From positions 57,319-121,318 of the forward strand of contig JAUIAU010000007.1 in NCBI GenBank assembly GCA_030425185.1: a stretch of 64,000 bases of DNA, written 5' to 3'. Under the pieces are notes generated by a model. That model was given only the letters and a program-made list of their open reading frames with translations. It searched no databases and was not told where the DNA came from. Shown in pieces: positions 29,171 to 37,672 of the stretch; the first letter of the stretch is position 1, and the number at the start of each line of letters is the position of its first letter. Source of the stretch: Alphaproteobacteria bacterium. GTDB taxonomy: Bacteria > Pseudomonadota > Alphaproteobacteria > Rhodobacterales > Rhodobacteraceae. The position numbers and the translations under genes are program-made.

Positions 29171-29691
29171 GGTCCCCTGCGGAAATCGATGGCGTCTACC
29201 CACGTCCTGACAGGTGGGCAGGGCCGGGATATGGCAAGACTCGGGCAAACCCGGTCCACGATGGCCTGATCCGGTGTTCTCTGAAAGAAAACAGTACACG
29301 GGTCTTTTCGGAATTGTTTTGATCGGCGTCTTGTCCGCCGGGAACCGGTTTCGCGATCCTGCGTGATTTCAGGGGCTTGGCGTGTGCGTCCGGCCAATCC
29401 CGGGACCTTAAGAATATCTTTACTCTCCAAATGGATAGGAAGCTCCATTTCCCGGCAAAACTCGGGAACTTTCGGGCGTCTCGGGATTGATCCCGATTTG
29501 GAAATGTCCTGTTTCCGAACGCCCGGTTGAGCGCGAGCAGAATGCGGCCAAAAGAAGACATCGATCTGGTCGAATTCCGGCCGGGCGCGGGCCTTTTCAT
29601 GAATTCGCGCCCGACCCGCAAGGAACCCGACCGTATTTGAGGCCAGCGGCGGGGGCAGTGCGGCCGAGCGCAGTATGTGAGGAGAGTCGCA
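29171..29691. promoter_or_regulatory. Long divergent regulatory region before the KGT/RTX/Hint gene
   Basis: A 520-base non-coding stretch, AT-richer than its surroundings around 29270-29520. It holds a CtrA-like site TTAA-N7-TTTA (29408-29422), a near-continuous palindrome TCGGGAT-tg-ATCCCGA (29481-29496), a dyad GGAAA-N7-TTTCC (29500-29516) and GGGCGCG/CGCGCCC arms (29583-29589 and 29606-29612). No reading frame looks coding. The density of dyads suggests several regulators act on the secreted-protein gene. Confidence 0.5.
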
Positions 29692-31800
29692 ATGCCCGGG
29701 AGCAAAGGCACCAAGGGAACGAAAGCCACCAAGGGGACCCACGGGACCGCCGGGTCGGCCAAGACCACCACCAGCCTGTTCGGCGGCGTCCTGTCCGGCC
29801 TGTTCGGGGGCAAGGCCTCGGCCGGAACCCACGGCACCGGCGGCAGCAAGGGCACGAAGGGCACCGCCGGCACGAAGGGCACCAAAGGGACCAAGGGCAC
29901 CAAAGGGACCAAGGGAACCGGCGGCAGCAAGGGAACCAAGGGCACGAAAGGCACCAAGGGGACCGGCGGCACCAAGGGCACGGGCGGCACCTGCGGCACC
30001 AAGGGCACGAAGGGCACCGGCGGTCCGACCCGCGACGGCATCGTCATGGGCACCGCGGCCAACGACGTGATCCTGCCCGGCTACATGGACGCCGACGGCG
30101 ACCTCGTGGACGGCAACGACGCCATCCTGCCCGGCGAGTTCGGTGACGACGACATCATCTATGCGGGCGCCGGGAACGACTTCGTGCGCGGCGGCAACGG
30201 CGACGACGAGATCTACGGCGGCGATGGCGACGACGCGATCTACGGCGGCGACGGCAACGACCAGATCTGGGGCGAGAAGGGGTCGGACGCGCTCTTCGGC
30301 GAGGCCGGAAACGACACCATCTACGGCGGCTCGGGCTGGGAAAAGCTGGACGGCGGCGAGGGCGACGACATCCTCTACGGCGAAGGCGGCAACGACACCA
30401 TTCTCGGCGGTGACGGCAGCGACTATGCCGACGGCGGGGACGGCGACGACTACATCGACACCTCGGCCCCGGTCTCCGGCGTTCCGCTGCCGGATCGCGG
30501 CTATCCCGGCCTCTATCCGTCGGACAGCGACCCGTTCAACGACCGCGACACGGTCCTCGGCGGGGCGGGCAACGACACGATCTTCACCGGCGATGACAAC
30601 GACATCATCGACGGCGGGGCCGGCAACGACACCATCGACGGCGGCTTCGACGACGACACCATCGATGGCGGGACCGGCAACGACTTCATCGTCGGCGGCG
30701 AAGGCTCGGACACGATCCGGGGCGGCGCCGGCAACGACACCATCTACGGCGGCCTGAACCCGTCCTTCCCGGATGCCGTGAACATCCCGGACGAGGGCCC
30801 GGGCGGTCCGGACCTCGTGCCCGACAACGGCAAGGACCTGATCTACGGCGGGGACGGTGACGACACAATCTTCGGCCAGGACGACGACGACACGATCTAC
30901 GGCGATGCCGGCAATGACGTGATCGACGCGGGCATCGACGACGACACCGTCTACGGCGGGACCGGGAACGACACCATCACCGGCGGCCAGGGCAAGGACA
31001 CGCTCTTTGGCGGCGACGACCGCGACACCTTCCTCGGCGGCAACGCGGGAGACGTGGTGGACGGCGGCTCGGGCGGGGACGACTTCGACACGCTGGACCT
31101 GACCGGCTCCGGCCCGCTGAACGTGGTCTTCACCTCGCCGGACAACGAGGATGGCTATGTCATCTTCAACGGCGACCCGACCCAGCGCCTCGATTTCACC
31201 GAGATCGAGAACGTCATTCCCTGCTTCACGCCCGGCACCCGCGTCGCGACCCCGCGCGGCGAAGTGGCGGTCGAGGACCTGAAGGTCGGCGACAAGGTCA
31301 TCACGCGCGACAACGGCTTCCAGGACATCCAGTGGGTGGGTCACAAGCGGATCACGCTGAAGACCCTGACCGACGCGCCGCATCTGAAACCGGTGCTGAT
31401 CAAGGCCGGGTCGCTCGGCAAAGGGCTGCCGGAGCGGGACATGATCGTCTCGCCCAACCACCGGATGCTGATCGCCAACGCCGAGGTCGACCTGCTCTTC
31501 GACCAGCCGGAAGTGCTGGTCGCGGCAAAGCACCTCGTGGGCATGGACGGCGTGCACCGCCTCGACATGGTGGCGACCACCTACATCCACTTCATGTGCG
31601 CCAGCCACCAGATCGTTCTGGCCGACGGCGCCTGGTCCGAGAGCTTCCAGCCCGGCGACTATACGCTGAGCGGGATCGACAGCGACCAGCGCGACGAGAT
31701 CTTCGAGCTCTTCCCGGAACTGAAGACCCGGATCGGCCGCGAGAACTACGTCTCGGCGCGTCCGACCCTGAAGAAGTTCGAGGCCAAGCTGGTCGTCTGA
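29692..31800 (+). CDS. KGT-repeat / RTX / Hint-domain secreted protein
   Basis: A 702-residue protein with three parts. Residues 1-112 are low-complexity blocks of Lys-Gly-Thr (4-20 and 45-112), split by a short hydrophobic piece (SLFGGVLSGLFGG, about 28-40). Residues about 116-470 are calcium-binding RTX nonapeptides (GGxGNDTI-type), the mark of type I secretion substrates. Residues about 510-650 are a Hint_2-type autoprocessing domain beginning VIPCFTPGTRVAT (nucleophile Cys511), with SPNHRM (His590) later. There is no Sec signal. The ATG at 29692 follows GAGGAGAG. No type I secretion genes are adjacent. The role is unknown; adhesion, matrix or surface-layer function is a guess. Confidence 0.8.
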   Translation: MPGSKGTKGTKATKGTHGTAGSAKTTTSLFGGVLSGLFGGKASAGTHGTGGSKGTKGTAGTKGTKGTKGTKGTKGTGGSKGTKGTKGTKGTGGTKGTGGTCGTKGTKGTGGPTRDGIVMGTAANDVILPGYMDADGDLVDGNDAILPGEFGDDDIIYAGAGNDFVRGGNGDDEIYGGDGDDAIYGGDGNDQIWGEKGSDALFGEAGNDTIYGGSGWEKLDGGEGDDILYGEGGNDTILGGDGSDYADGGDGDDYIDTSAPVSGVPLPDRGYPGLYPSDSDPFNDRDTVLGGAGNDTIFTGDDNDIIDGGAGNDTIDGGFDDDTIDGGTGNDFIVGGEGSDTIRGGAGNDTIYGGLNPSFPDAVNIPDEGPGGPDLVPDNGKDLIYGGDGDDTIFGQDDDDTIYGDAGNDVIDAGIDDDTVYGGTGNDTITGGQGKDTLFGGDDRDTFLGGNAGDVVDGGSGGDDFDTLDLTGSGPLNVVFTSPDNEDGYVIFNGDPTQRLDFTEIENVIPCFTPGTRVATPRGEVAVEDLKVGDKVITRDNGFQDIQWVGHKRITLKTLTDAPHLKPVLIKAGSLGKGLPERDMIVSPNHRMLIANAEVDLLFDQPEVLVAAKHLVGMDGVHRLDMVATTYIHFMCASHQIVLADGAWSESFQPGDYTLSGIDSDQRDEIFELFPELKTRIGRENYVSARPTLKKFEAKLVV
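29701..30030 (+). repeat. AAG-GGC-ACC minisatellite encoding Lys-Gly-Thr
   Basis: Tandem 9-base units (aagggcacc and close variants such as aaagggacc) fill most of 29701-29760 and 29826-30030 inside the gene at 29692. Units alternate at the third codon position, giving partial 18-base repeats. Such an in-frame array can gain or lose whole Lys-Gly-Thr units without a frameshift. Confidence 0.85.
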
Positions 31801-31825
31801 TCCGGCACTGACGGATACGAACAAG

Positions 31826-31853
31826 AAAGGGGCGCCCGTCGGGGCGCCCCTTT
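31826..31853. terminator. Bidirectional terminator
   Basis: AAAGGGGCGCCC and GGGCGCCCCTTT form a perfect 12-bp stem around a 4-base loop, with A and T runs at the two ends. It lies between the convergent KGT/RTX gene (stop 31800) and the dehydrogenase gene (stop 31869) and can serve both. Confidence 0.85.
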
Positions 31854-31868
31854 CGCGTTTGGCGGGCC

Positions 31869-34286
31869 TCAGCCCCGCATGCGGGCGCCGTCCGGATCGA
31901 AGAGCGGCGTCAGCAGGCGCTTTGCGGCATGCATCTCGCCCAGGATCTCGATCTCGACCTCCAGATCGTCTGTCAGCTGCTCGGTCGGCACGAACCCGAG
32001 CGCGATCGACTTGCCGGCCCAGTGCGAATAGCCGCCCGAGGTGCAGAAGCCGACGACCTCGCCCCCGAGCCAGATCGGCTCGTAGGCCACCACGTCGGCA
32101 TCGGTCGCCTGCACTTCGAAAGCGCAGAGTGTGCGGGCGCTGCCCGATTGCCGTTCGGCCTCGGCCGCCGCGCGTCCGATGAAATCGGCGTTCTTCTTGA
32201 ACGAGATGAAGCGGTCGAGCCCGGTTTCGCCCGGCGTGTAGTCGGGGCTGAACTCGCGTTGCCACGAGCCGAAGAACTTGTCGAGGCGCAGGCTCATCAT
32301 CGCCCGCATGCCGAACGGCACCATGCCATGCGGCTTGCCTGCCTCCCACAGCGTGTGGAACAGGTGGCGCTGGCTCATCGGGTCGCAGTAGATCTCGTAA
32401 CCCAGATCCCCGGTGTAGCTGACCCGCTGCACGATGCAGTCGGCCATGCCCAGCGTCATCCGGCGCACGTCGAAGAACCGGAACGCCTCGGCCGAGACAT
32501 CGGCGCTGGTGACCGCCGCCAGCACCTCGCGCGCCTTCGGGCCCGCGATCTGGAACCCGGTCAGGCTGTCCGAGACGTTCTCGACCCGCACGCCGTCCTC
32601 GAGATGGTCGTCGAACCAGCGCTGGTGGTAGTGCTGCGAGCCGTAGGAGGCGGTCAGGCGGAACTCGGTCTCGGACAGGCAGGACACGGTGAAATCGCCG
32701 AATATGCGTCCCGTGGGCGACAGCATCGGCGTCAGGCTGAGCCGTCCCGGCTGCGGGATGCGGCCCGCCATGATCCGGTCGAGCCATGCGCGCGCGTTGG
32801 GACCGGTGACGCGGAACTTGCCGAAGTTCTGCACCTCGTTGATGCCGACCGCGGTTCTGACGCCGTGGACCTCGGCGCGGGTGGCCTCGAAGGCGTTCGA
32901 GCGGCGGAAGCTCGGTGTCTCGTAGCGCGGCTCGCCCTCGCGGGCGAAGTAGTTGACGACCTCCAGCCCGTAGGTCTGGCCGAAGACCGCGCCCATCCCG
33001 GACCAGATGTCGTACATGGCGGTGGTGCGGAAGGGCCGGGCGGCGGGCTTCTCCTCGTTCGGGTAGGCGACCGAGAAGCGGGTCTGGTAGTTCTCGATCA
33101 CCTTGGGGACGGTGTAGCCGGGTGTCGTCCAGGTGCCGAAGCGGGCGACGTCGAAGCCGCGCGGATCGACCTCGGGCGCGCCGTGGATCATCCATTGCGC
33201 CAGCGCGAGGCCCATGCCGCCGCCCTGGCTGAAGCCCGCCATCACGGCACAGGCCGACCAGTAGTTGCGCAGGCCCGGAACCGGGCCGATCAGCGGGTTG
33301 CCGTCGGGCGCGAAGGTGAAAGGTCCGTGGATCACCGACTTGATGCCGGCGCGCTCCAGCACCGGGAAGCGGCGATAGGCGAAGGCGATCGAGTCTTCAA
33401 TCTTGTCCAGGTTGTCATTCAGCAACTCGTGGCCAAAGTCCCAGGGCGTGCCGTTCACGGCCCAGGGCTCGCAGTTCTGCTCGTAGAAGCCGATGCAGAG
33501 ACCGCGCCCTTCCTGCCGCAGGTAGCTTTCGCCGCCCGGGTCCATCACGTGCGGGAACTCCTTGGCGCGGTTGTAGATTTCGGGAATCTCGTCGGTTACG
33601 ACATACTGGTGGGCCATCGGCAGCAGCGGCAGGTAGACGCCCGCCATCGCGCCCACCTCGCGCGCCCACAGGCCGCCTGCGTTGACCACGTGCTCGGCGT
33701 GGATCGTGCCTTTCTCGGTCACCACGTCCCAGGTGCCGTCCGGGCGCGGGTTGGTTTCGAGGACCCGGGTGTGCAGCACGATCTCGGCGCCGCCCTGCCG
33801 CGCGGCCTTGGCATAGGCATGCGTCGTTCCCGACGGGTCGAGGTGTCCGTCGAGCGGATCGTAGAGCGCGCCCAGAACGCCCTCGACATTGACCAGCCCG
33901 TCGGTCATCGCCACGACCTCGGACGGCGACAGGATCTCGGTGTGCAGCCCCATGTAGCGGTGCTTGGCGCGCTCGGCCTTCAGCATGTCGAAGCGCTCGG
34001 GGGTATCGGCCAGCGTGATGCCGCCGACATGGTGCAACCCGCAGCTTTGACCCGTAAGTGCCTCCAGTTCCTTGTAAAGCTGAATCGTGTAGCCCTGCAG
34101 CGCGGCCATGTTGGTGTCGCCGTTCAGGGTGTGGAACCCGCCGGCCGCATGCCAGGTCGAGCCGCTGGTCAGTTCCGAGCGTTCGACCAGCATCACGTCG
34201 GTCCAGCCGAGCTTGGTCAGGTGGTATAGCACCGAGCAGCCGACGACGCCGCCGCCGATGACGCAGACCTGGGTGGTGGTTTTCAT
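31869..34286 (-). CDS. GcvT-family FAD oxidoreductase (dimethylglycine/sarcosine dehydrogenase-like)
   Basis: An 805-residue two-part enzyme. The N-terminal DAO-type FAD domain has VCVIGGGVVGCSVLYHL and STWHAAGGF, where His46 sits at the position of the covalently flavinylated His of DMGDH. The C-terminal half is a GcvT-like folate domain (FGKFRVTGPNARAWLDRIM through GYSHWAGKSIALGFV). Such enzymes oxidatively demethylate N-methyl compounds and deliver the one-carbon unit to tetrahydrofolate. The exact substrate (dimethylglycine, sarcosine or a relative) cannot be fixed. It is a single gene behind the ABC operon, separated from it by a terminator. Confidence 0.85.
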   Translation of the reverse strand: MKTTTQVCVIGGGVVGCSVLYHLTKLGWTDVMLVERSELTSGSTWHAAGGFHTLNGDTNMAALQGYTIQLYKELEALTGQSCGLHHVGGITLADTPERFDMLKAERAKHRYMGLHTEILSPSEVVAMTDGLVNVEGVLGALYDPLDGHLDPSGTTHAYAKAARQGGAEIVLHTRVLETNPRPDGTWDVVTEKGTIHAEHVVNAGGLWAREVGAMAGVYLPLLPMAHQYVVTDEIPEIYNRAKEFPHVMDPGGESYLRQEGRGLCIGFYEQNCEPWAVNGTPWDFGHELLNDNLDKIEDSIAFAYRRFPVLERAGIKSVIHGPFTFAPDGNPLIGPVPGLRNYWSACAVMAGFSQGGGMGLALAQWMIHGAPEVDPRGFDVARFGTWTTPGYTVPKVIENYQTRFSVAYPNEEKPAARPFRTTAMYDIWSGMGAVFGQTYGLEVVNYFAREGEPRYETPSFRRSNAFEATRAEVHGVRTAVGINEVQNFGKFRVTGPNARAWLDRIMAGRIPQPGRLSLTPMLSPTGRIFGDFTVSCLSETEFRLTASYGSQHYHQRWFDDHLEDGVRVENVSDSLTGFQIAGPKAREVLAAVTSADVSAEAFRFFDVRRMTLGMADCIVQRVSYTGDLGYEIYCDPMSQRHLFHTLWEAGKPHGMVPFGMRAMMSLRLDKFFGSWQREFSPDYTPGETGLDRFISFKKNADFIGRAAAEAERQSGSARTLCAFEVQATDADVVAYEPIWLGGEVVGFCTSGGYSHWAGKSIALGFVPTEQLTDDLEVEIEILGEMHAAKRLLTPLFDPDGARMRG

Positions 34287-34373
34287 CTCGTCCTCATTCT
34301 CCGTTTGGCCGCAGCCTAGCCCGCCGGAAAGCCGCCACTAGTCCAAACCCGACAGGTTACGGCGCAAACATGC

Positions 34374-34403
34374 GAAAGGGCGGCCCGCCGGGCCGCCCTT
34401 CGC
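34374..34403 (-). terminator. Terminator of the ABC transporter operon
   Basis: AAGGGCGGCCC (34376-34386) and GGGCCGCCCTT (34390-34400) make a perfect 11-bp stem with a 3-base loop, 21 bases past the stop of the ATPase gene and upstream of the dehydrogenase start. On the minus strand it runs into TTT. Confidence 0.75.
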
Positions 34404-34420
34404 AAAGCCTGCGACGTCCG

Positions 34421-36505
34421 TCACTCGGCCGCGATCTTGATCACCGGTTCCATCGCGCCGAGTTCCGCGTCCGACAGGTGGCACTTGATCTGGTGCCCGT
34501 CGCCGAGGTGGCGCACCGACGGCACTTCGGTCTCGCAGAAGCCGCCGGGGACCTTGGATTTCCAGCGGCACCGGGTCTGGAACGGGCAGCCCGGCGGCGG
34601 GTTCATCGCCGAGGGGATGTCGCCTTCCAGCACGATATGGGTCTTCTGGATGCTGGTATCCGCGATCGGCACCGCCGACAGCAGCGCCTCGGTATAGGGG
34701 TGGTAAGGCGGGCTGAAGACCTGGTCGGTGGTGCCCAGTTCGACCACGTGACCGAGGTACATGACCATCACCCGGTCCGACAGGTAGCGCACGATCGACA
34801 GGTCATGGCTGATGAACAGCAGCGTCGTCTTGTTGCGGCGCTGGATTTCCATCAGCAGGTCGGTCACCGCCGCCTGCACCGACACGTCGAGCGCCGACAC
34901 CGGCTCGTCCGCGACCACGATCCGCGCATCCCCCGCGAAGGCCCGCGCGATCCCGACCCGCTGCTTCTGCCCGCCGGACAACTGCCGCGGCATCCGGTCG
35001 GCAAAGCTGCGCGGCAGCTTCACGAGGTCCAGAAGCTCCAGCATTCGCGCCTCGCGGTCCTCGTCCGATGACCCGACGTTGAAGATCTCCAGCGCCCGGA
35101 TGATCTGGCGCCCGACGGTCATCGACGGGTTGAGCGTGTCGAACGGGTTCTGGAACACCATCTGCACCTCGGAGACGGTCTTGGTGTCCCGGTCCTGGAT
35201 GCGGGTGTCCTGGATCTCGCGATTGTCGATCAGGATCTTGCCCGCCGTCGCCGTCTCGAGACCCATCAGGACCTTGGCGAAGGTGGACTTGCCGCAGCCC
35301 GACTCGCCCACGATGGCGAGGGTTTCGGACTCGCGCGCCTCGAAGCTGAGCGTTTCGTTCGCCTTGACGACCTTCTTCGAGCCGCCGCCGAACAGGGCGT
35401 TGGGCGAGACCTCGTAATACTTGCGCAAGTCTTCCATGCGCAGGACCACGTCGCCGACCTCGGCCTTGGCGGCGCCGGTCTCGACCACCGGCGGCGCGTC
35501 CCAGTCGATCTCGCGGAACTTCAGGCAGCGCGTGGCGTGGCGGTCGTCGCCCGGCACCTCTGCCATCCGTATGTCGCCCGCATCGCAGCGCCCGGCCTCG
35601 AAGTAGTCGCAGCGCGGCCCGAAGTTGCAGCCCGGCGGGCGCTCGTGGGGCAGGGGGAAGTTGCCGGGGATCGCCACCAGCGGGCGCGAGGTCTTGTCGG
35701 CCCCCGGCAGCGGGATCGAGCGGAACAGCGCCTGGGTGTAGGGGTGCTGCATCTTGTCGAAGACATCCTCGATCGAACCGGTCTCGACCGCCTCGCCGGA
35801 ATACATCACGCAGAGCCGGTCGCAGGTCTCCAGCACCAGCCCGAGGTTGTGCGAGATGAACAGCATCGAGGTGCCGTATTTCTTGCCCAGTTCCTTGACC
35901 AGTTCGACCACGGCCGCCTCGACCGTCACGTCGAGCGCGGTGGTCGGCTCGTCGAGGATCAGGAGCGACGGCTTCGACATCAGCGCCATGGCGATCACGA
36001 TGCGCTGCTGCTGGCCGCCCGACAGCTGGTGCGGGTAGCTGTTCAGGATGCGCGCCGGGTCGGGCAGCTTCACGTCCGTCACGACTTCCAGCGCGCGGGC
36101 GCGGGCGTCCTTCTCGCTGATCCCCTCGTGGATCATCGGGACTTCCATCAGCTGCTGGCCGATCTTCATCGCCGGGTTCAGCGAGGCCATCGGCTCCTGG
36201 TAGATCATCGCGATCTCGGAACCGCGGATGCCGCGCAACTCGTCCGCGCTCATCGTGTTCAGGTCGCGGCCCTTGAACCTGATCGATCCGCCGACGATCC
36301 GCCCGTTGACGCCGAGGTCCTGCATCACGCCCAGCGCGACGGTGGACTTGCCACAGCCCGACTCGCCCACGAGGCCCATCGCCTCGCCGGGCTGCACGGT
36401 GCAGGAGAAGTCCATCACGGCCGGGATTTCGCGCAGCCGGGTGAAGAAGCTGATGGACAGGTTCTCGATCTCGAGGATCGGGCCGTCATAGTCCCATTTT
36501 GCCAT
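34421..36505 (-). CDS. Peptide-type ABC transporter, fused double ATPase (DppDF-like)
   Basis: A 694-residue protein with two complete ABC ATPase domains in one chain, equal to DppD plus DppF. Domain 1 has Walker A GESGCGKST, signature LSGGQQQR and Walker B LLILDEP. Domain 2 (from about residue 350) has GESGCGKST, LSGGQKQR and IVVADEP. Each is followed by the oligopeptide-transporter tail with clustered cysteines (PPGCNFGPRCDYFEAGRC and PPGCPFQTRCRW). It powers the two permeases encoded just upstream, with 2 bases to the DppC-like gene. It is the last gene of the operon. Confidence 0.9.
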   Translation of the reverse strand: MAKWDYDGPILEIENLSISFFTRLREIPAVMDFSCTVQPGEAMGLVGESGCGKSTVALGVMQDLGVNGRIVGGSIRFKGRDLNTMSADELRGIRGSEIAMIYQEPMASLNPAMKIGQQLMEVPMIHEGISEKDARARALEVVTDVKLPDPARILNSYPHQLSGGQQQRIVIAMALMSKPSLLILDEPTTALDVTVEAAVVELVKELGKKYGTSMLFISHNLGLVLETCDRLCVMYSGEAVETGSIEDVFDKMQHPYTQALFRSIPLPGADKTSRPLVAIPGNFPLPHERPPGCNFGPRCDYFEAGRCDAGDIRMAEVPGDDRHATRCLKFREIDWDAPPVVETGAAKAEVGDVVLRMEDLRKYYEVSPNALFGGGSKKVVKANETLSFEARESETLAIVGESGCGKSTFAKVLMGLETATAGKILIDNREIQDTRIQDRDTKTVSEVQMVFQNPFDTLNPSMTVGRQIIRALEIFNVGSSDEDREARMLELLDLVKLPRSFADRMPRQLSGGQKQRVGIARAFAGDARIVVADEPVSALDVSVQAAVTDLLMEIQRRNKTTLLFISHDLSIVRYLSDRVMVMYLGHVVELGTTDQVFSPPYHPYTEALLSAVPIADTSIQKTHIVLEGDIPSAMNPPPGCPFQTRCRWKSKVPGGFCETEVPSVRHLGDGHQIKCHLSDAELGAMEPVIKIAAE

Positions 36506-36507
36506 GA

Positions 36508-37659
36508 TCAGTCCCTCAGGCTTTCTTCACGCAGGCCGTCGGCCAGCAGGTTCAGTCCGAGCACCAGCGTCATCAGCGACAGCGCGGGCACGATGGCCGG
36601 GTGCGGGTAGATCGACAGCAGCCGCCGTCCCTCGTTGATCGTCGAGCCCCAGTCCGGGCTTTCCGGACTGACGCCGAGGCCGAAGAAGCCCAGCGTTCCC
36701 AGAAGGATGGTCGTGTAGCCGATGCGCAGGCAGAAATCGACGATCAGCGGTCCGCGCGCGTTGGGCAGGATCTCCCACAGCATGATGTACCACGGGCCTT
36801 CGCCCCGGGTCTGGGCCGCGGCGACGTAGTCGCGGTTCTGGATGTCGAGCACGATGCCCCGCACGATGCGGAACACGGTGGGCGAGTTCACGAAGACCAC
36901 CGACACGAACACGATCAGCACGTTCGGCGGCATCGAGATCACGCCCAGCGGATCGGCGTCGTACGCGAGGCCGAGATAGATCCACCCGCCGAGCACGACC
37001 GTGATCGCGACGTAGAGGTTCCGCCGTCCGGGGTTGGTGAAGAACCGCGAGTTCCAAAGGATCACGAGGAACAGGATCGGGAACAGGAACAGGACCCCTG
37101 CCATGTAGCGCGGGATGCCGGTCTCCACGATCTCGGGCGTCACCAGCAGGTAGAACAGCAGGATCACCGGGAAGGCGAGCACGAGGTTGGCGAGGAACGA
37201 CAGCACCGTGTCGAGGCGGCCGCCGAAATAGCCCGCCGGCAGACCCAGCGTGATCCCGACCATGAAGGCGAAGGCGGTCGCGGCGGGCGCAATCTTCAGC
37301 ACCTCGCGCGCCCCCATCACCATGCGGCTGAACACGTCCCGCGCCAGGTTGTCCCCGCCCAGCAGGTAGACGCCGGTGCCGTCCGGCAGCGGCGTGCCCG
37401 GCAGCTTGTTCTTCATGCCCGAGATCTGCGACAGCGGGTCGAAGAGGGCGATCATGTCGGCGAAGATTGCGGTGAAGACCCAGAACATGACGAGGCCGAA
37501 GCCGATCATGCCGATGGTCGAGTCGAAAAGCTTGCCGTAAAGCCCGAGCTTGCGCTTGAAGAGGATCGAGACGGCGTAAAGCGCCACGAGCGCGATCCAG
37601 ACCGGCATGAACTGGTTCAGGATCGCGACGACGATCTGTCCTGCGGAGAGCGGTTCCAT
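36508..37659 (-). CDS. ABC transporter permease, DppC type, with insertion
   Basis: A 383-residue inner-membrane permease. The EAA loop that docks the ATPase is DYVAAAQTRGEGPWYIMLWEILPN-like (277-300), and the C-terminus PDWGSTINEGRRLL is DppC-typical. It is about 85 residues longer than usual: an insertion at about 172-255 adds two hydrophobic spans (VLFLFPILFLVILW; VAITVVLGGWIYLGLA), and an extra N-terminal helix lies at 10-35. Such enlarged permeases occur in one alphaproteobacterial branch of peptide transporters with fused ATPases. It lies 13 bases after the DppB-like gene. Confidence 0.87.
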   Translation of the reverse strand: MEPLSAGQIVVAILNQFMPVWIALVALYAVSILFKRKLGLYGKLFDSTIGMIGFGLVMFWVFTAIFADMIALFDPLSQISGMKNKLPGTPLPDGTGVYLLGGDNLARDVFSRMVMGAREVLKIAPAATAFAFMVGITLGLPAGYFGGRLDTVLSFLANLVLAFPVILLFYLLVTPEIVETGIPRYMAGVLFLFPILFLVILWNSRFFTNPGRRNLYVAITVVLGGWIYLGLAYDADPLGVISMPPNVLIVFVSVVFVNSPTVFRIVRGIVLDIQNRDYVAAAQTRGEGPWYIMLWEILPNARGPLIVDFCLRIGYTTILLGTLGFFGLGVSPESPDWGSTINEGRRLLSIYPHPAIVPALSLMTLVLGLNLLADGLREESLRD

Positions 37660-37672
37660 CTGCGTCGTCTCC

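Noticed and set aside
29701..30030. CRISPR-like regular repeat
   Set aside because: Units are 9 bases, contiguous, without spacers, and in codon register; it is a protein-coding minisatellite.
30090..31050. Imperfect DNA repeats suggesting a repeat array
   Set aside because: They are explained by the RTX nonapeptides of the protein at 29692.
29692..31800. Haemolysin or toxin
   Set aside because: RTX repeats show calcium binding and type I secretion only; no toxin or enzyme domain is visible.
29092..33195. 1367-codon minus-strand frame across the KGT/RTX gene and into the dehydrogenase
   Set aside because: It is antisense to two recognisable genes and is made of repeat-derived low-complexity sequence.
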